Source of the DNA: Lactococcus hircilactis
Lineage (GTDB): Bacteria > Bacillota > Bacilli > Lactobacillales > Streptococcaceae
Direction: 5' to 3'
DNA length: 64,000 nucleotides
NCBI RefSeq assembly: GCF_009601015.1
Contig: NZ_WITJ01000006.1
Coordinates: forward strand, 99,183 to 163,182
The notes beneath the pieces are model-generated. The model did no database searches, had not been told where the DNA came from, and was given only the letters and a program-made list of their open reading frames with translations. Numbering within the stretch: the first letter of the stretch is position 1; each line of letters opens with the position of its first letter. A program made the position numbers and the translations under genes. This document shows positions 46,740 through 58,294 of the stretch, piece after piece.

Positions 46740-48899
46740 ATGAGAAGTCAAAGTTTTGTGATTACTGGAATGACCTGTGCGAATTGCGTGAACACGGTCT
46801 CAAAAGCACTCAATGCGTCAGATCATGTGTCGGAAGCGACAGTGAATTTGGCGACAGAGAAGGCGAAAGTTTTAGCCGATGATCAGCTGTCAGATCAAGA
46901 AATCATTCGGTTGGTTGAAGCAGCAGGATATGGGGCGATTGTCAATGATAAAGCCCATCAAGAAAAAATTGCGCAAGAGGCAAAAAAAAGAGAAAAACGC
47001 TTGTATTTCTCTCTTGTGGGCTCGGTCATTTTGACATTGCCATTATTATTTGAAATGATTTTGCATGTTTTTCAATGGCACATTCCAGGATTGACATTTC
47101 TTTCAAATCCGATTTTTCAGCTTGTTTTGGCGACACCCGTACAGTTCATCGTGGGGGCGAGATTTTATGTGGGAGCATATCATGCTTTGAAAAATAAATC
47201 AGCCAATATGGATGTTTTGGTAGCACTTGGGACATCGGTCGCTTATTTTTCAAGTTTAATTTTGTCAGTGCTGATGGGCAAAGCCAATGCGCTAAATTTT
47301 GAATCCTCCATGGTGATCATTACGCTAGTAGTTATGGGAAAAGTACTTGAACATCGTGCAAAAGAAAAAACAACGGATGCCATCACAAGTTTGATGAGCG
47401 CACGGGCTACAACAGTCCATCGTTTATCGGGAGATGTTGCGATTGAAGCCATCAAAAAAGGTGAAAAAATTAGGATTCTTGCAGGTGAAAAAGTACCTTT
47501 GGATGTTAAAATTTTGTCAGGAACTGCATCTTTTGATGAATCACATCTGACTGGTGAGGATTTGCCGGTGGTCAAATCTGCTGGCGATGCGTTGTTTGAG
47601 GGAGGAATTAATCTTGACAGTGAAATTATTGCTCAAGTCGTCCATGATTTGAACGATTCTACGATCTCAAGAATGGTCGAGATGATGTCAGAAGCGCAAA
47701 GTGCTAAGCCAAATATTCAAAAAATGGCGGATCGAATTTCTAATATCTTTGTACCGATTGTATTGATTATTGCACTTTTGACATTTGCAATCACGTGGTG
47801 GGTTTCTGGAGTGCTTTTGACAGCGATTATGCATGCCGTAGCGACGCTTGTTATTGCTTGTCCTTGTGCGCTTGGGCTTGCAACACCAACGGCAATCATT
47901 TCAGGAACAGGGCTTGCTGCAAAATATGGTTTATTGATTAAAAATGCGAATGCGTTAGAATTAGCGCAGACGATAAAAACGATTTTCTTTGATAAAACAG
48001 GAACGATCACAACAGGAAAATTTGAACTAATCGCTTTTGATGGAAATCAAAAAGCGCTTGAAACGTTGTATTTGTTGGAATCACGCTCGAATCATCCTCT
48101 GGCAAAATCACTTACAAAAACTGTCAGTGCTGAGCGCTTTCATTTGACTGCAACTGATAAGACCTTGCTTACTCGCGTTTCTGTCAGTACTGACAGTCTC
48201 CAAAATGTGACAGAAATTGCTGGCCGAGGCGTGACAGCCACTATTGATGGACAGCAGTTTTATGCAGGAAATCAAAAACTCATGCAGGATTTGGGACTTG
48301 ATGTGCCTGAATCAAAAGATACAGTCATTTATCTCGCAAACGAGAAACAATGGCTTGCCACAGCGACCTTTGGCTCAACCATCAAACCAGAAGCGATTGA
48401 TACGATTCAGCAGCTAAAGAAAAGGAAAATCAAGACTGTGATGCTGACTGGCGACAATGCACATTCTGCACAAAAAATTCAGTCTTACGTTCATTTAGAT
48501 GAGATAAAAGCGGGATTAGCGCCTGAAGAAAAGGCGCAAATGATTCAAAAAACTCCAAATGCGATGATGGTTGGTGATGGCATTAATGATGCGATTGCAC
48601 TGGCTTCAAGCAGTGTTGGTGTTGCGATGGCGACAGGATCAGATATCGCAATGGAGGCAGGAGATGTTACTGTCATTGGTGGAAAACTCAATAAAATCAC
48701 TACGTTATTAGATGTTTCTGATAAAACAATGAGAAAGATCAAACAAAATTATTTTTGGGCATTTTTCTACAATGTCATCGGAATTCCGTTGGCAGCATTC
48801 GGGTTATTAAATCCAATGTTAGCAGCGGCAGCCATGAGTTTATCTTCTGTCAGCGTCATTTTGAACTCACTTTTGTTGACCAAAACCCATTTGAAATGA
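46740..48899 (+). CDS. copA: copper-translocating P-type ATPase
   Basis: 719 residues, P1B ATPase. One metal-binding domain at the N-terminus (GMTCANC, 9-15), the CPC ion site in CPCALG, the phosphorylated Asp in DKTGT, the TGED actuator loop and MVGDGINDA hinge. It expels copper from the cytoplasm. AAAAGGAGAAAA precedes the ATG. Its palindrome copies (47273 and 48122 degenerate, 48182 exact) encode LSVL and VSTDS. The last lies in the nucleotide-binding domain. Confidence 0.95.
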   Translation: MRSQSFVITGMTCANCVNTVSKALNASDHVSEATVNLATEKAKVLADDQLSDQEIIRLVEAAGYGAIVNDKAHQEKIAQEAKKREKRLYFSLVGSVILTLPLLFEMILHVFQWHIPGLTFLSNPIFQLVLATPVQFIVGARFYVGAYHALKNKSANMDVLVALGTSVAYFSSLILSVLMGKANALNFESSMVIITLVVMGKVLEHRAKEKTTDAITSLMSARATTVHRLSGDVAIEAIKKGEKIRILAGEKVPLDVKILSGTASFDESHLTGEDLPVVKSAGDALFEGGINLDSEIIAQVVHDLNDSTISRMVEMMSEAQSAKPNIQKMADRISNIFVPIVLIIALLTFAITWWVSGVLLTAIMHAVATLVIACPCALGLATPTAIISGTGLAAKYGLLIKNANALELAQTIKTIFFDKTGTITTGKFELIAFDGNQKALETLYLLESRSNHPLAKSLTKTVSAERFHLTATDKTLLTRVSVSTDSLQNVTEIAGRGVTATIDGQQFYAGNQKLMQDLGLDVPESKDTVIYLANEKQWLATATFGSTIKPEAIDTIQQLKKRKIKTVMLTGDNAHSAQKIQSYVHLDEIKAGLAPEEKAQMIQKTPNAMMVGDGINDAIALASSSVGVAMATGSDIAMEAGDVTVIGGKLNKITTLLDVSDKTMRKIKQNYFWAFFYNVIGIPLAAFGLLNPMLAAAAMSLSSVSVILNSLLLTKTHLK
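48182..48195. repeat. iterated palindrome, exact copy
   Basis: TGTCAGTACTGACA inside copA; 12/14 matches at 47273 and 48122. Confidence 0.9.
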
Positions 48900-48902
48900 G
48901 TG

Positions 48903-48927
48903 AAAAAAGCACGTTAGTGCTTTTTTT
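48903..48927. terminator. bidirectional terminator between copA and the YfhO gene
   Basis: AAAAAAGCAC, loop GTTA, GTGCTTTTTTT. Confidence 0.9.
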
Positions 48928-51538
48928 GTAACCGATCGTAGCCGATAAAAAGGAAGATTCCGATAAAAAATGCAGCAAGACCGAGCTTAAAGCCATCAGG
49001 GACGAAACGCATGTGAATCTGGTGAGTTCCTTTTTCCAGTTTGATTTTCATAAATCCGCCCTGCGCACGTTTGATTTTTTCGACTTTTCCATCAACAGAT
49101 GCCGCCCAACCTTTGTCATAGGGCAGACTGACAAAAAGATCGCCGTTCGATTTTGCAGTGACCTCAAAATTGACCCCGTTTTTTTCTTGAGTTACACGGA
49201 CAGGACTGGATTTCATTTCTGTCATTACTGACGAAAATTTTTTCGTATCAAGCGCCCAAAAGGACGTTGTATCAAAGGAAACTTGTGAGTTTTTAGGAAA
49301 ACTGATGGTCACTTTGATCCGTGTTTCTTGAGTGAAATACCCCAAATCAAAGTAGTGACCGACATCATCAGTGCTGACAGAATAGCCAGAAAGTGGAGAA
49401 AGTTGCCCTGTTTTCAGCACTTTTCCAACTGTCAACATCATACTTTTTGAGTTCGTTGAGCTGTAGGTGAGATTGGGTACAGACAAGTAAAATTGACTGT
49501 TTGCAGGCGCAGTAATCCCGTAAGTCACCGCGACATCACTGGTCTGATTTGGTTTTTTAGAAAGTGTGACTTGGTTTGAAAACCCTGTAATCTTATCCTC
49601 AGTTACTTCGCTATTGGGATAGACTTGCTGATAAAAGTGGTGGATTTGGTTGGTTAATGCATTGATAAAGTTGGTCTGATTTGTGAGGGATTCATTATCT
49701 TGGCCAGACAAAAAACTAAAATCATGATAAGCTCCTGGAACAAAAATTCCGATGTTTTGAGCATTCGTATTTTCTGTCAGCGCTGAGAATTTTTTGTCAG
49801 TACTGACAGCTTTAAATCCATACTTTGCAGGCTGTGAACTGTTGATATTATAACGAATCGCAAAAATTCCATCCATTAAAAGTGTATTTTGTGGGTAACG
49901 CAAATTCAAATAGGTGCTATCCGTATGAAAACCGAGCGCTTTCATGGCTGAACTAGAATGACTATTTCTCACGGATGAAAATTGGGACACACTGTTATAG
50001 TTATATTTCATCCCATCATTTGCTGTATCAGGTACAGTATTTTCAGTCCTGACCAAAGCAGAAGCACTCAACTGTCGTACCTTTTGTGCCAGCGGATTTA
50101 AAAATTTCGTTTGATCATTATAATAGGAACGATCCGCAAAATTCCACTCTTTTTGAACACCTGCCACTTGAAAAAAACCATTTATCCCGGATTCAAATGC
50201 CATAAAAACAAATAAAATCACAAATAATAGCGTTTTTGGGATCCATTTTTTAAAATATCCTAAACCTAAAATCACGTAAGCCAAAGCAAAAAGTGCTGTT
50301 AATAAAATATTTTCAAGTTTCAAATACGCATAATTTCCAAAAATCACCGCTGCACTAAAGCCGATTCCAAGTAAAATAACAACAAGAAACACGCGCCAAA
50401 GTACCAATTGATCGATGCGCGCCAAAGCTTCACAGGCTAAAATCAGGATCAATATACTCCATAAAAATGCGTAACGATGCAAAAACATATTCGGAGAATG
50501 CATCCCTTGCCAAAACAAATCCAACACTTGAATATTAAAAGAAGCAACAAGAATCAAAATCAATCCTAAATAACTGACTTTTACTCGCCAACTTAGTCCT
50601 TTAATAAAGAAAAATAACACCGCCAAAATCAAAGGAAAAAGCCCCACATAAATCATCGGAACCGCACCATATTGCGTAGTATCATAACTTCCCACGAAAT
50701 TTTTAGCGAACACATCAAACGGTTTTGCTCCAGCTGAAAAAAGCTGTGTAACCTGTGAAAAAGCATCCGAATTATTACTTTTTAAATCCAAATACATCGG
50801 CAAAAGCATCACTAAACTCGATATCCCAGCACAAAGTGAAGTTACGATAAAATCAACCCCCACTTTCCAGGACCATCGACCTAAAGCGGTACGTGCCAAA
50901 AAATAAAAAACCAAAAATAGCGCAACCATAAATCCAAAATAATAATTTTGAATAAATAAAATCGTAACACTCACAAAATAAAGCCAGCGTTTTCTTTTGT
51001 CCTGTAAACGGTGGAGTCCCCAAATCACCAAAGGAAGCAAAATGAATACATCAAGCCACATGATGATTTCGATTTGACTCGTCACAAAGCTCATCAAAGC
51101 ATACGCACAAGAAAGTCCTAAAATCACCCATCCAGAGAGCTTTTGATAACAATTCTTAAAAGCAACATAAAAACTTAATCCCATACTTCCCGTCTTTAGT
51201 AAAGTCAGTAAATATAACGCATCGGGCATCTGATGGACATTAAAGAAAAACGTAAGCGGCATGAAAAAACTGCCCATATAATAAGCTGAAAAAGCATATA
51301 AGTTCAACCCCAGGCCACTCGTGAAAGTATAAAAGAACCCCTCGTGTCCACCAGAGTGCAAAATATTGCGATATAGCGCGTGCAATGCCACATACTGATG
51401 ATAAGAATCTCCCGCCAAAATCGAGCGTGAACTTCCCCAATAAATTCCATTGGCAAAAAGTACGATTCCCATCAAAGCCAAAGGAATCACGACACTCAGC
51501 CCTAAAAACCACTTATTTTTCTTTATAAAATTGATCAT
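48914..51538 (-). CDS. YfhO-family membrane protein
   Basis: About 874 residues from MINFIKKNKWF. A dozen or more membrane helices fill the first 480 residues; the rest is a large extracytoplasmic region ending in one helix. YfhO proteins modify lipoteichoic acid with sugars in other Firmicutes. The ATG at 51538 is 6 nt after a TATAAT, without a usable ribosome-binding site, so I judge it leaderless; the frame extends to 51598 but that part overlaps the promoter. Several palindrome copies fall in the extracytoplasmic part. Confidence 0.8.
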   Translation of the reverse strand: MINFIKKNKWFLGLSVVIPLALMGIVLFANGIYWGSSRSILAGDSYHQYVALHALYRNILHSGGHEGFFYTFTSGLGLNLYAFSAYYMGSFFMPLTFFFNVHQMPDALYLLTLLKTGSMGLSFYVAFKNCYQKLSGWVILGLSCAYALMSFVTSQIEIIMWLDVFILLPLVIWGLHRLQDKRKRWLYFVSVTILFIQNYYFGFMVALFLVFYFLARTALGRWSWKVGVDFIVTSLCAGISSLVMLLPMYLDLKSNNSDAFSQVTQLFSAGAKPFDVFAKNFVGSYDTTQYGAVPMIYVGLFPLILAVLFFFIKGLSWRVKVSYLGLILILVASFNIQVLDLFWQGMHSPNMFLHRYAFLWSILILILACEALARIDQLVLWRVFLVVILLGIGFSAAVIFGNYAYLKLENILLTALFALAYVILGLGYFKKWIPKTLLFVILFVFMAFESGINGFFQVAGVQKEWNFADRSYYNDQTKFLNPLAQKVRQLSASALVRTENTVPDTANDGMKYNYNSVSQFSSVRNSHSSSAMKALGFHTDSTYLNLRYPQNTLLMDGIFAIRYNINSSQPAKYGFKAVSTDKKFSALTENTNAQNIGIFVPGAYHDFSFLSGQDNESLTNQTNFINALTNQIHHFYQQVYPNSEVTEDKITGFSNQVTLSKKPNQTSDVAVTYGITAPANSQFYLSVPNLTYSSTNSKSMMLTVGKVLKTGQLSPLSGYSVSTDDVGHYFDLGYFTQETRIKVTISFPKNSQVSFDTTSFWALDTKKFSSVMTEMKSSPVRVTQEKNGVNFEVTAKSNGDLFVSLPYDKGWAASVDGKVEKIKRAQGGFMKIKLEKGTHQIHMRFVPDGFKLGLAAFFIGIFLFIGYDRLQKKH
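49775..49808. repeat. iterated palindrome, one exact and one near copy
   Basis: TGTCAGCGCTGAGA (49775, 13/14) and TGTCAGTACTGACA (49795-49808) in the YfhO-type gene; further 12/14 matches at 49220 and 49366. Confidence 0.85.
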
Positions 51539-51544
51539 ATCCCT

Positions 51545-51550
51545 ATTATA
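51545..51550 (-). promoter_or_regulatory. -10 box of the YfhO gene
   Basis: TATAAT on the minus strand ending 6 nt before the ATG. No convincing -35 box at 17 nt. Confidence 0.5.
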
Positions 51551-51594
51551 ACTAAAAATCCTTAAAATCTCGCCCTTAATCCACAAAAAAAGAA

Positions 51595-52380
51595 TCATCC
51601 CAGATCCCTTTTTAATTTTTCGCTCAATTCACTTGCGATTTCCTTTAATTTTTTCAACTGATTGACCTGCGAAATCTTATACCCAATATAATAAGGCGAC
51701 GTAATAAAGCGCGGAACAACCTTACAAATGTACTGATTGTCAAGATGATGGAAAAATAAATTATAAGAATCACACCGTCCATTTAAATAATCATTCAAAA
51801 GATACTGCGTAATCACTTGCACATCATCAGCCAACGTTTCAACTTGGTCCAACTGATGAATGATCACATTAAATTCCACAAATCCCATGATGGGGTGCGT
51901 AGAAATCGTAATCGTCACCCCATTTTTCTTGATTTCTACCCCTTCAAAATGCTCTTTTGAAATGTGTTGGTAGCCATCAACCTCTTTTAATCCCACAATT
52001 TGCATGTGAGGATGACGCAAAGTCCCACCAGAGCGCGGCCCAAAGTTTTTAAACATCAAAACGGACCGATAGTGCTTTGACGCAATCAATTCATCCCAGC
52101 AATCAAAAGCAAACTGAAAAACCGACCGATTTTCCTCTTTTGAATAAACAGAAACATCCCCAAGATGTTTGTCTGACTCAATGATGACCGTCATGAGAGC
52201 ATCTTCAAGCGTAGCATATTTATTTTTTAGCCAAATTTTATGTCCTGAGGTCCGCAAAAGATCCGTTAATTGCTCCACCTCACAAAACGGACAAGTTTGA
52301 TGCGTTTCTTGTCCCTTTTCATACTTGACACTATTGACATCAGAGTTAAATACTAATGGATTTTCTATTTCATGAATCAT
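51595..52380 (-). CDS. DUF4931 family protein, GalT-like
   Basis: 261 residues from MIHEIENPLVF. A CPFC knuckle (near 32-35) and the HPHMQIV triad (near 130) match the galactose-1-phosphate uridylyltransferase-like HIT fold, but the usual GalT motif HPHxQ is only partly shared, so the substrate is uncertain. The ATG lies 6 nt beyond TATAAT and looks leaderless. The gene lies 56 nt before the YfhO start, in the same direction. Confidence 0.75.
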   Translation of the reverse strand: MIHEIENPLVFNSDVNSVKYEKGQETHQTCPFCEVEQLTDLLRTSGHKIWLKNKYATLEDALMTVIIESDKHLGDVSVYSKEENRSVFQFAFDCWDELIASKHYRSVLMFKNFGPRSGGTLRHPHMQIVGLKEVDGYQHISKEHFEGVEIKKNGVTITISTHPIMGFVEFNVIIHQLDQVETLADDVQVITQYLLNDYLNGRCDSYNLFFHHLDNQYICKVVPRFITSPYYIGYKISQVNQLKKLKEIASELSEKLKRDLG

Positions 52381-52386
52381 GTTCCT

Positions 52387-52415
52387 ATTATAGCACACCT
52401 TGTCAGACGACACAA
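52387..52415 (-). promoter_or_regulatory. promoter of the DUF4931 gene
   Basis: TTGTGT (52415-52410), 17 nt, TATAAT (52392-52387) on the minus strand; ATG 6 nt further on. Confidence 0.55.
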
Positions 52416-52429
52416 AATTCCAAGTCACT

Positions 52430-53924
<1,495 letters not shown>

Positions 53925-53928
53925 ACAA

Positions 53929-53953
53929 AAAATAGCACTGCGCTATTTTTTTT
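53929..53953 (+). terminator. terminator of mnmA
   Basis: AAAATAGC, short loop, GCTATTTT and T's. Confidence 0.88.
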
Positions 53954-54022
53954 TATATCTTTTCTTATTTTAATCTCATTTTGTTATAATGTAATTATAA
54001 TAATAGGAACAGGTAAAAAAAG

Positions 54023-54559
54023 ATGGATTTAAAAAGAAAGCGCATCATATTTGTGAATTTTGTCGCGATCTTATGTTTTTTGTGCATAGGAATTATTTCA
54101 ACACATCGATGGACAAATCAAGCAAAAATTCCAAATCAAAGGATCAAAAATCACGTTCAATTTTATAAAATGGATGAGATTTATGAAATGAAAATTAATC
54201 AGATTCTCACAGGGGACTTTTCAACTTTGCAAGGAAAATGGAAGAGTAACCCCTCTCTTGAAGGAATTCAATTTGTCATCAAAGAAAATTGTGTCTGGTA
54301 CGGGAATCAACGCTATTTTCTCAGTGTAAAAGGTCAAGAAAACAGTGGTGCGGTAGCATTAGAACGACCTGAAATAGAAAATGCAGCGCCTTTTATCTTC
54401 TATCCTAAAGGCACGCCAATTCCTGTGTTACTAGAAAATGGTCAAATTGATCGCACAGGGATTTTTGATCCGACAGATCAAGGCAAGGATCGCATCATAA
54501 TGGCTCAGACGATTTTAAATAAGGAATTGATTAAAAGCGTGACCGCTTATCATGAGTGA
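54023..54559 (+). CDS. membrane-anchored DUF6287-like protein
   Basis: 178 residues with one N-terminal anchor (about 8-27) and a soluble outside part containing LTGDFSTLQGKWKSN (about 63-77), which resembles the DUF6287 lipoprotein repeat. The function is unknown. TATAAT and AGGTAAA-type signals precede it. Confidence 0.6.
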   Translation: MDLKRKRIIFVNFVAILCFLCIGIISTHRWTNQAKIPNQRIKNHVQFYKMDEIYEMKINQILTGDFSTLQGKWKSNPSLEGIQFVIKENCVWYGNQRYFLSVKGQENSGAVALERPEIENAAPFIFYPKGTPIPVLLENGQIDRTGIFDPTDQGKDRIIMAQTILNKELIKSVTAYHE

Positions 54560-54717
54560 ACCATTAAAAATTACTCAAAAAAGTTAAGAAAAATGTTGAA
54601 TTTTAAAAATAATAGAACAGATTTCAAAAGTTTTTGAAAAAAGTTTTGAAAAAGACTTTTCATTTATAACAAAGTATGATATAATACGGTTTATGGCTGT
54701 GTGCCAGCCAAATTGTT

Positions 54718-54736
54718 GGAGGAATTTTTTTTACAA
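54718..54736 (+). promoter_or_regulatory. distant ribosome-binding site of rpsA
   Basis: GGAGG (54718-54722) lies 14 nt before the rpsA ATG, longer than the usual 5-9 nt. Confidence 0.5.
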
Positions 54737-55969
54737 ATGAACGAATTTGAAACATTATTAAACAGCGTTGAAGACGTTAAAGTACGTGACGTCGTTAAGG
54801 GTGAAATCCTTTCTATTGAAAACAACCAAGCACAAGTGGCTATTGTTGGTACAGGTGTAGAAGGTGTCCTTACACTCCGCGAAATCACAAGCGACCGCGA
54901 TGCTGATATCAATACATTTGTTAAACCAGGTGACGTCCTTGACTTGCTTGTTATTAAGCAAATCGTTGGTAAAGACGCAGAAGGCGCAAACGTATATCTT
55001 CTCTCATTGAAACGTCTTGAAGCTCGCAAAGCTTGGACTGACCTTGAAGGAAAAGAAGGCGAAATCGTCACAGTTAAAGTCACAAAGGATGTCAAAGGTG
55101 GACTTTCCGTTGACTTCAATGGTGTTCGTGGATTTATCCCAGCATCAATGATTGACACTTACTTTGTGAAAGATACTAAGAAGTTTGTCGGCGAAGAAAT
55201 CGAAGCTAAAATCATCGAAGTGAACGCTTCTGAAAATCGGTTCATCTTGAGCCGTCGTGCTGTTGTTGAAGCAGAAGCTGCAGAAGCTAAAAAAGAAGCA
55301 TTTGCTCAACTTCAAGAAGGCGATATCGTTGAAGGAACTGTCTCTCGTGTGACTAACTTTGGTGCTTTCGTTGACCTTGGTGGAATTGATGGATTAGTTC
55401 ACGTCTCTGAATTAAGCCACAACCGTGTAAAACGTCCTTCAGATGTTGTTAAACCAGGCGATGAAGTACAAGTTAAAATCTTGAAACTTGATGAAGAAGC
55501 TGGTCGTCTTTCACTTTCTCTTAAAGCAACTCAAAAAGGGCCTTGGGAAGAAGTTGAAGAAAAAGCACCTGCTGGATCAACTGTTGAGGGAACTGTAAAA
55601 CGTTTGACTGACTTTGGTGCATTTGTTGAACTTTATCCAGGTGTTGAAGGTCTTGTTCACGTTTCTCAAATCTCTTGGGAACGCGTTGAAAATCCAAAAG
55701 ACGTGCTTAAAGTGGGTCAAGTTGTAAACGTTAAAGTACTCGATGTTAAACCAGAAGAACAACGAATCAGCTTGTCAATCAAAGCGCTTGAAGAAGCACC
55801 AGCTCGTCCTGCTCGTAACAACGACAATGACGGTGAAAAACGTGATCGCAAACCACGTGCACCACGCAAAGCCGCTAAACCTTCATACGAATTACCAGAA
55901 ACTCAAGAAGGCTTCGGTCTTGCAGACTTTTTGGGCGAAGATTTCGACATGAGCGAATTCTTGAAATAA
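54737..55969 (+). CDS. rpsA: 30S ribosomal protein S1
   Basis: 410 residues from MNEFETLLNSVED. Four S1 (OB) domains are visible, the last two starting EGDIVEGTVSRVTNFGAF (about 195) and GSTVEGTVKRLTDFGAF (about 280), and a basic tail (RPARNNDNDGEKRDR) follows. Four domains is the usual form in Lactobacillales, against six in E. coli. The protein unfolds and binds mRNA on the 30S subunit. The weak SD suggests it can regulate its own translation. A TATAAT lies near 54679. Confidence 0.92.
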   Translation: MNEFETLLNSVEDVKVRDVVKGEILSIENNQAQVAIVGTGVEGVLTLREITSDRDADINTFVKPGDVLDLLVIKQIVGKDAEGANVYLLSLKRLEARKAWTDLEGKEGEIVTVKVTKDVKGGLSVDFNGVRGFIPASMIDTYFVKDTKKFVGEEIEAKIIEVNASENRFILSRRAVVEAEAAEAKKEAFAQLQEGDIVEGTVSRVTNFGAFVDLGGIDGLVHVSELSHNRVKRPSDVVKPGDEVQVKILKLDEEAGRLSLSLKATQKGPWEEVEEKAPAGSTVEGTVKRLTDFGAFVELYPGVEGLVHVSQISWERVENPKDVLKVGQVVNVKVLDVKPEEQRISLSIKALEEAPARPARNNDNDGEKRDRKPRAPRKAAKPSYELPETQEGFGLADFLGEDFDMSEFLK

Positions 55970-55980
55970 GAAATAAATCG

Positions 55981-56004
55981 AGATGCCTTTGGCATCTTTT
56001 TTTT
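55981..56004 (+). terminator. terminator of rpsA
   Basis: AGATGCC, loop TTT, GGCATCT and eight T's. Confidence 0.92.
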
Positions 56005-56144
56005 ATGTGATATTGTGTTTTTGTTTCGATCAGGATCTCCTCATTAAAAAGTGTGAAAATGGATAAAATGCGTCGAACACGTTCATTTTTTCGGTGTTTT
56101 TTTATTTTTCAACTTTTCAATGCCTGCGAGCTCTTGGGCTGTGT

Positions 56145-56150
56145 TATAAT
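56145..56150 (+). promoter_or_regulatory. extended -10 of uvrC
   Basis: TGTTATAAT; 7 nt separate TATAAT from the uvrC ATG at 56158. Confidence 0.55.
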
Positions 56151-56157
56151 AAGCAAT

Positions 56158-58221
56158 ATGAACTCAACCATTAAAGCAAAATTAGAATTATTGCCTGAAC
56201 ATCCAGGCGTTTATTTACATAAAGATAAAAATGGAACGGTGATTTATGTTGGAAAAGCTAAGAATCTGAAAAATCGGGTCAGATCTTATTTTCACGGGTC
56301 GCATAATACGAAAACAGAACTTTTGGTATCTGAAATCGAGGATTTAGAGTGGATTGTTGTGGGCTCAAATGTTGAGTCCTTGGTGCTTGAGATTAATTTG
56401 ATTCAACGTTATAAACCAAAATACAACATTTTGCTAAAGGATGATAAATATTATCCCTTCATCAAAGTGACAAATGAGAAGTATCCCAGATTAGTGGTGG
56501 TGCGTCAAGTGAAAAAAGATGGTGCTTCTTATTTCGGACCTTATCCTGATGTGAAAGCCGCAAATGAAGTAAAACGGTTGATGGATCGGATTTTTCCTTT
56601 TAGGAAATGTGGATTAAATGAGAAAAAAGTGTGCTTTTATTATCATATCCATCAATGCTTGTGCCCTGTCGTTAATCATACAGACCCAGAAGTTTTCAAA
56701 ATAATGACTGAAGACGTACGTCAATTTTTGACTGGAAATGATCAAAGAGTGATTGAAACACTCAAAAGTAAAATGGAGAAGGCATCAAATCAGCTGGACT
56801 TTGAACAAGCCGCCCAATATCGTGATACTATCCAAGCCATCAGTACGTTAAGAACTAAACAGCGGGTGATGAATCAAGATTTGAAAGATCGCGATGTTTT
56901 TGGTTATTACACAATCAATGGCTGGATGTGTGTGCAGGTCTTTTTTGTGCGCCAAGGGAAAGTCATTCAACGCGATGTGAATATGTTTCCAGTGTATAGT
57001 GATGCTGAGGATGATTTTTTGTCGTATGTGGGACAATTTTATCAAAATCAAAATCACATCCTACCTCAAGAAGTATTGATTCCGCAAGGCATCGAAAAAG
57101 AAGATGTTGAGGCTGTTGTTCAAGCGGCTTCAGCAACTTCGTCAGTACTGACAGAAAATCTTGTCAGCGCTGACAGGCTTGTTTTTGGAGATAAAAATCA
57201 GTCAGAGTCCGCTCAAGTCTGGCGTCAGCAGATATTTAGTCCTAAGATGGTAAAATTTTCAGATCAAGATGTCGAACAATCGATTGTCAAACTGGATCGG
57301 GAATTGAATGCAGAAAAGATCAAAAAAACGCAAGCACGTTTGAAAGTGATTCAACCAAAACAAGGGGAGAAAAAACAGCTGGTAAATATGGCGATGAAAA
57401 ATGCCCAAGAGCAGTTGATTTTGAAATTTCGCGTGGCAGAGCGAGAGTTGGAACGCTCAACGCATGCTGTTGAAAATTTAGGAAAAATTCTTGGGATTCC
57501 AAAACCTGTGAGAATCGAGAGTTTTGATAATTCTAATATCATGGGAACATCACCAGTTTCTGCGATGGTTGTGTTTATTGATGGAAAACCTAGCAAAAAA
57601 GATTATCGGAAATATAAGATTAAAACTGTCGTTGGAGCAGATGATTACGCTTCAATGCGAGAGGTTATGACAAGACGTTACTCACGAGCCATCAAAGAAA
57701 AAACAGTACTTCCAGATTTGATTGCGATGGATGGTGGTGCAGGTCAGGTCAATAGTGCAAAGCAAGTGTTAAAAGAATTGGGTTTGAAGATTCCTGTCGC
57801 TGGGATGCAAAAAAATGATAAGCACCAAACGAGTGAATTACTCTTTGGAGATCCGCTTGAAGTTGTTGATTTGGGACGTCAATCACAGGAATTTTTCTTA
57901 CTGACCAGAATTCAGGATGAAGTGCATCGTTTTGCAATTACCTTTCACAGACAATTACGTGGAAAAAATATATTTTCGAGTAAATTAGACGGAATTCTTG
58001 GTCTTGGACCAAAACGAAAGCAAAAATTACTAACGACTTTTAAAAATTTGAAAGCGTTAGAAGCTGCAAGTATCGAAGAAATTGAAGCGATTGGATTACC
58101 TTTTGATGTCGCAAAACGCGTCAAAGAAAAGCTGTCAGAATCTTTTCAAGTCAATGAAAATTGGGAATCGCTCAAAGATCAAGTACCAGTAAAACGAGAA
58201 ATAAAAGCGCTAAAAAAATAA
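56158..58221 (+). CDS. uvrC: UvrABC system protein C
   Basis: 687 residues from [19 protein letters not shown], the usual UvrC N-terminus. GIY-YIG nuclease (about 12-95), UVR motif [18 protein letters not shown] (about 205), the RNase H-like second nuclease (FDNSNIMG near 462) and C-terminal HhH. It makes both incisions in excision repair. No ribosome-binding site is present; the frame extends to 56053 but the start is taken at the -10-linked ATG. Palindrome copies encode [14 protein letters not shown] near residue 330. Confidence 0.93.
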   Translation: MNSTIKAKLELLPEHPGVYLHKDKNGTVIYVGKAKNLKNRVRSYFHGSHNTKTELLVSEIEDLEWIVVGSNVESLVLEINLIQRYKPKYNILLKDDKYYPFIKVTNEKYPRLVVVRQVKKDGASYFGPYPDVKAANEVKRLMDRIFPFRKCGLNEKKVCFYYHIHQCLCPVVNHTDPEVFKIMTEDVRQFLTGNDQRVIETLKSKMEKASNQLDFEQAAQYRDTIQAISTLRTKQRVMNQDLKDRDVFGYYTINGWMCVQVFFVRQGKVIQRDVNMFPVYSDAEDDFLSYVGQFYQNQNHILPQEVLIPQGIEKEDVEAVVQAASATSSVLTENLVSADRLVFGDKNQSESAQVWRQQIFSPKMVKFSDQDVEQSIVKLDRELNAEKIKKTQARLKVIQPKQGEKKQLVNMAMKNAQEQLILKFRVAERELERSTHAVENLGKILGIPKPVRIESFDNSNIMGTSPVSAMVVFIDGKPSKKDYRKYKIKTVVGADDYASMREVMTRRYSRAIKEKTVLPDLIAMDGGAGQVNSAKQVLKELGLKIPVAGMQKNDKHQTSELLFGDPLEVVDLGRQSQEFFLLTRIQDEVHRFAITFHRQLRGKNIFSSKLDGILGLGPKRKQKLLTTFKNLKALEAASIEEIEAIGLPFDVAKRVKEKLSESFQVNENWESLKDQVPVKREIKALKK
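57140..57175. repeat. iterated palindrome, one near-exact and one exact copy inside uvrC
   Basis: CGTCAGTACTGACA (57140-57153) and TGTCAGCGCTGACA (57162-57175), separated by 8 nt, in a linker between the two nuclease domains. Confidence 0.85.
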
Positions 58222-58294
58222 AAAATTGACAAATGCAATAATGTTTGATATAATCAATAAAATACCAATTGTCTGATTTATCAAGGAGAATGAA

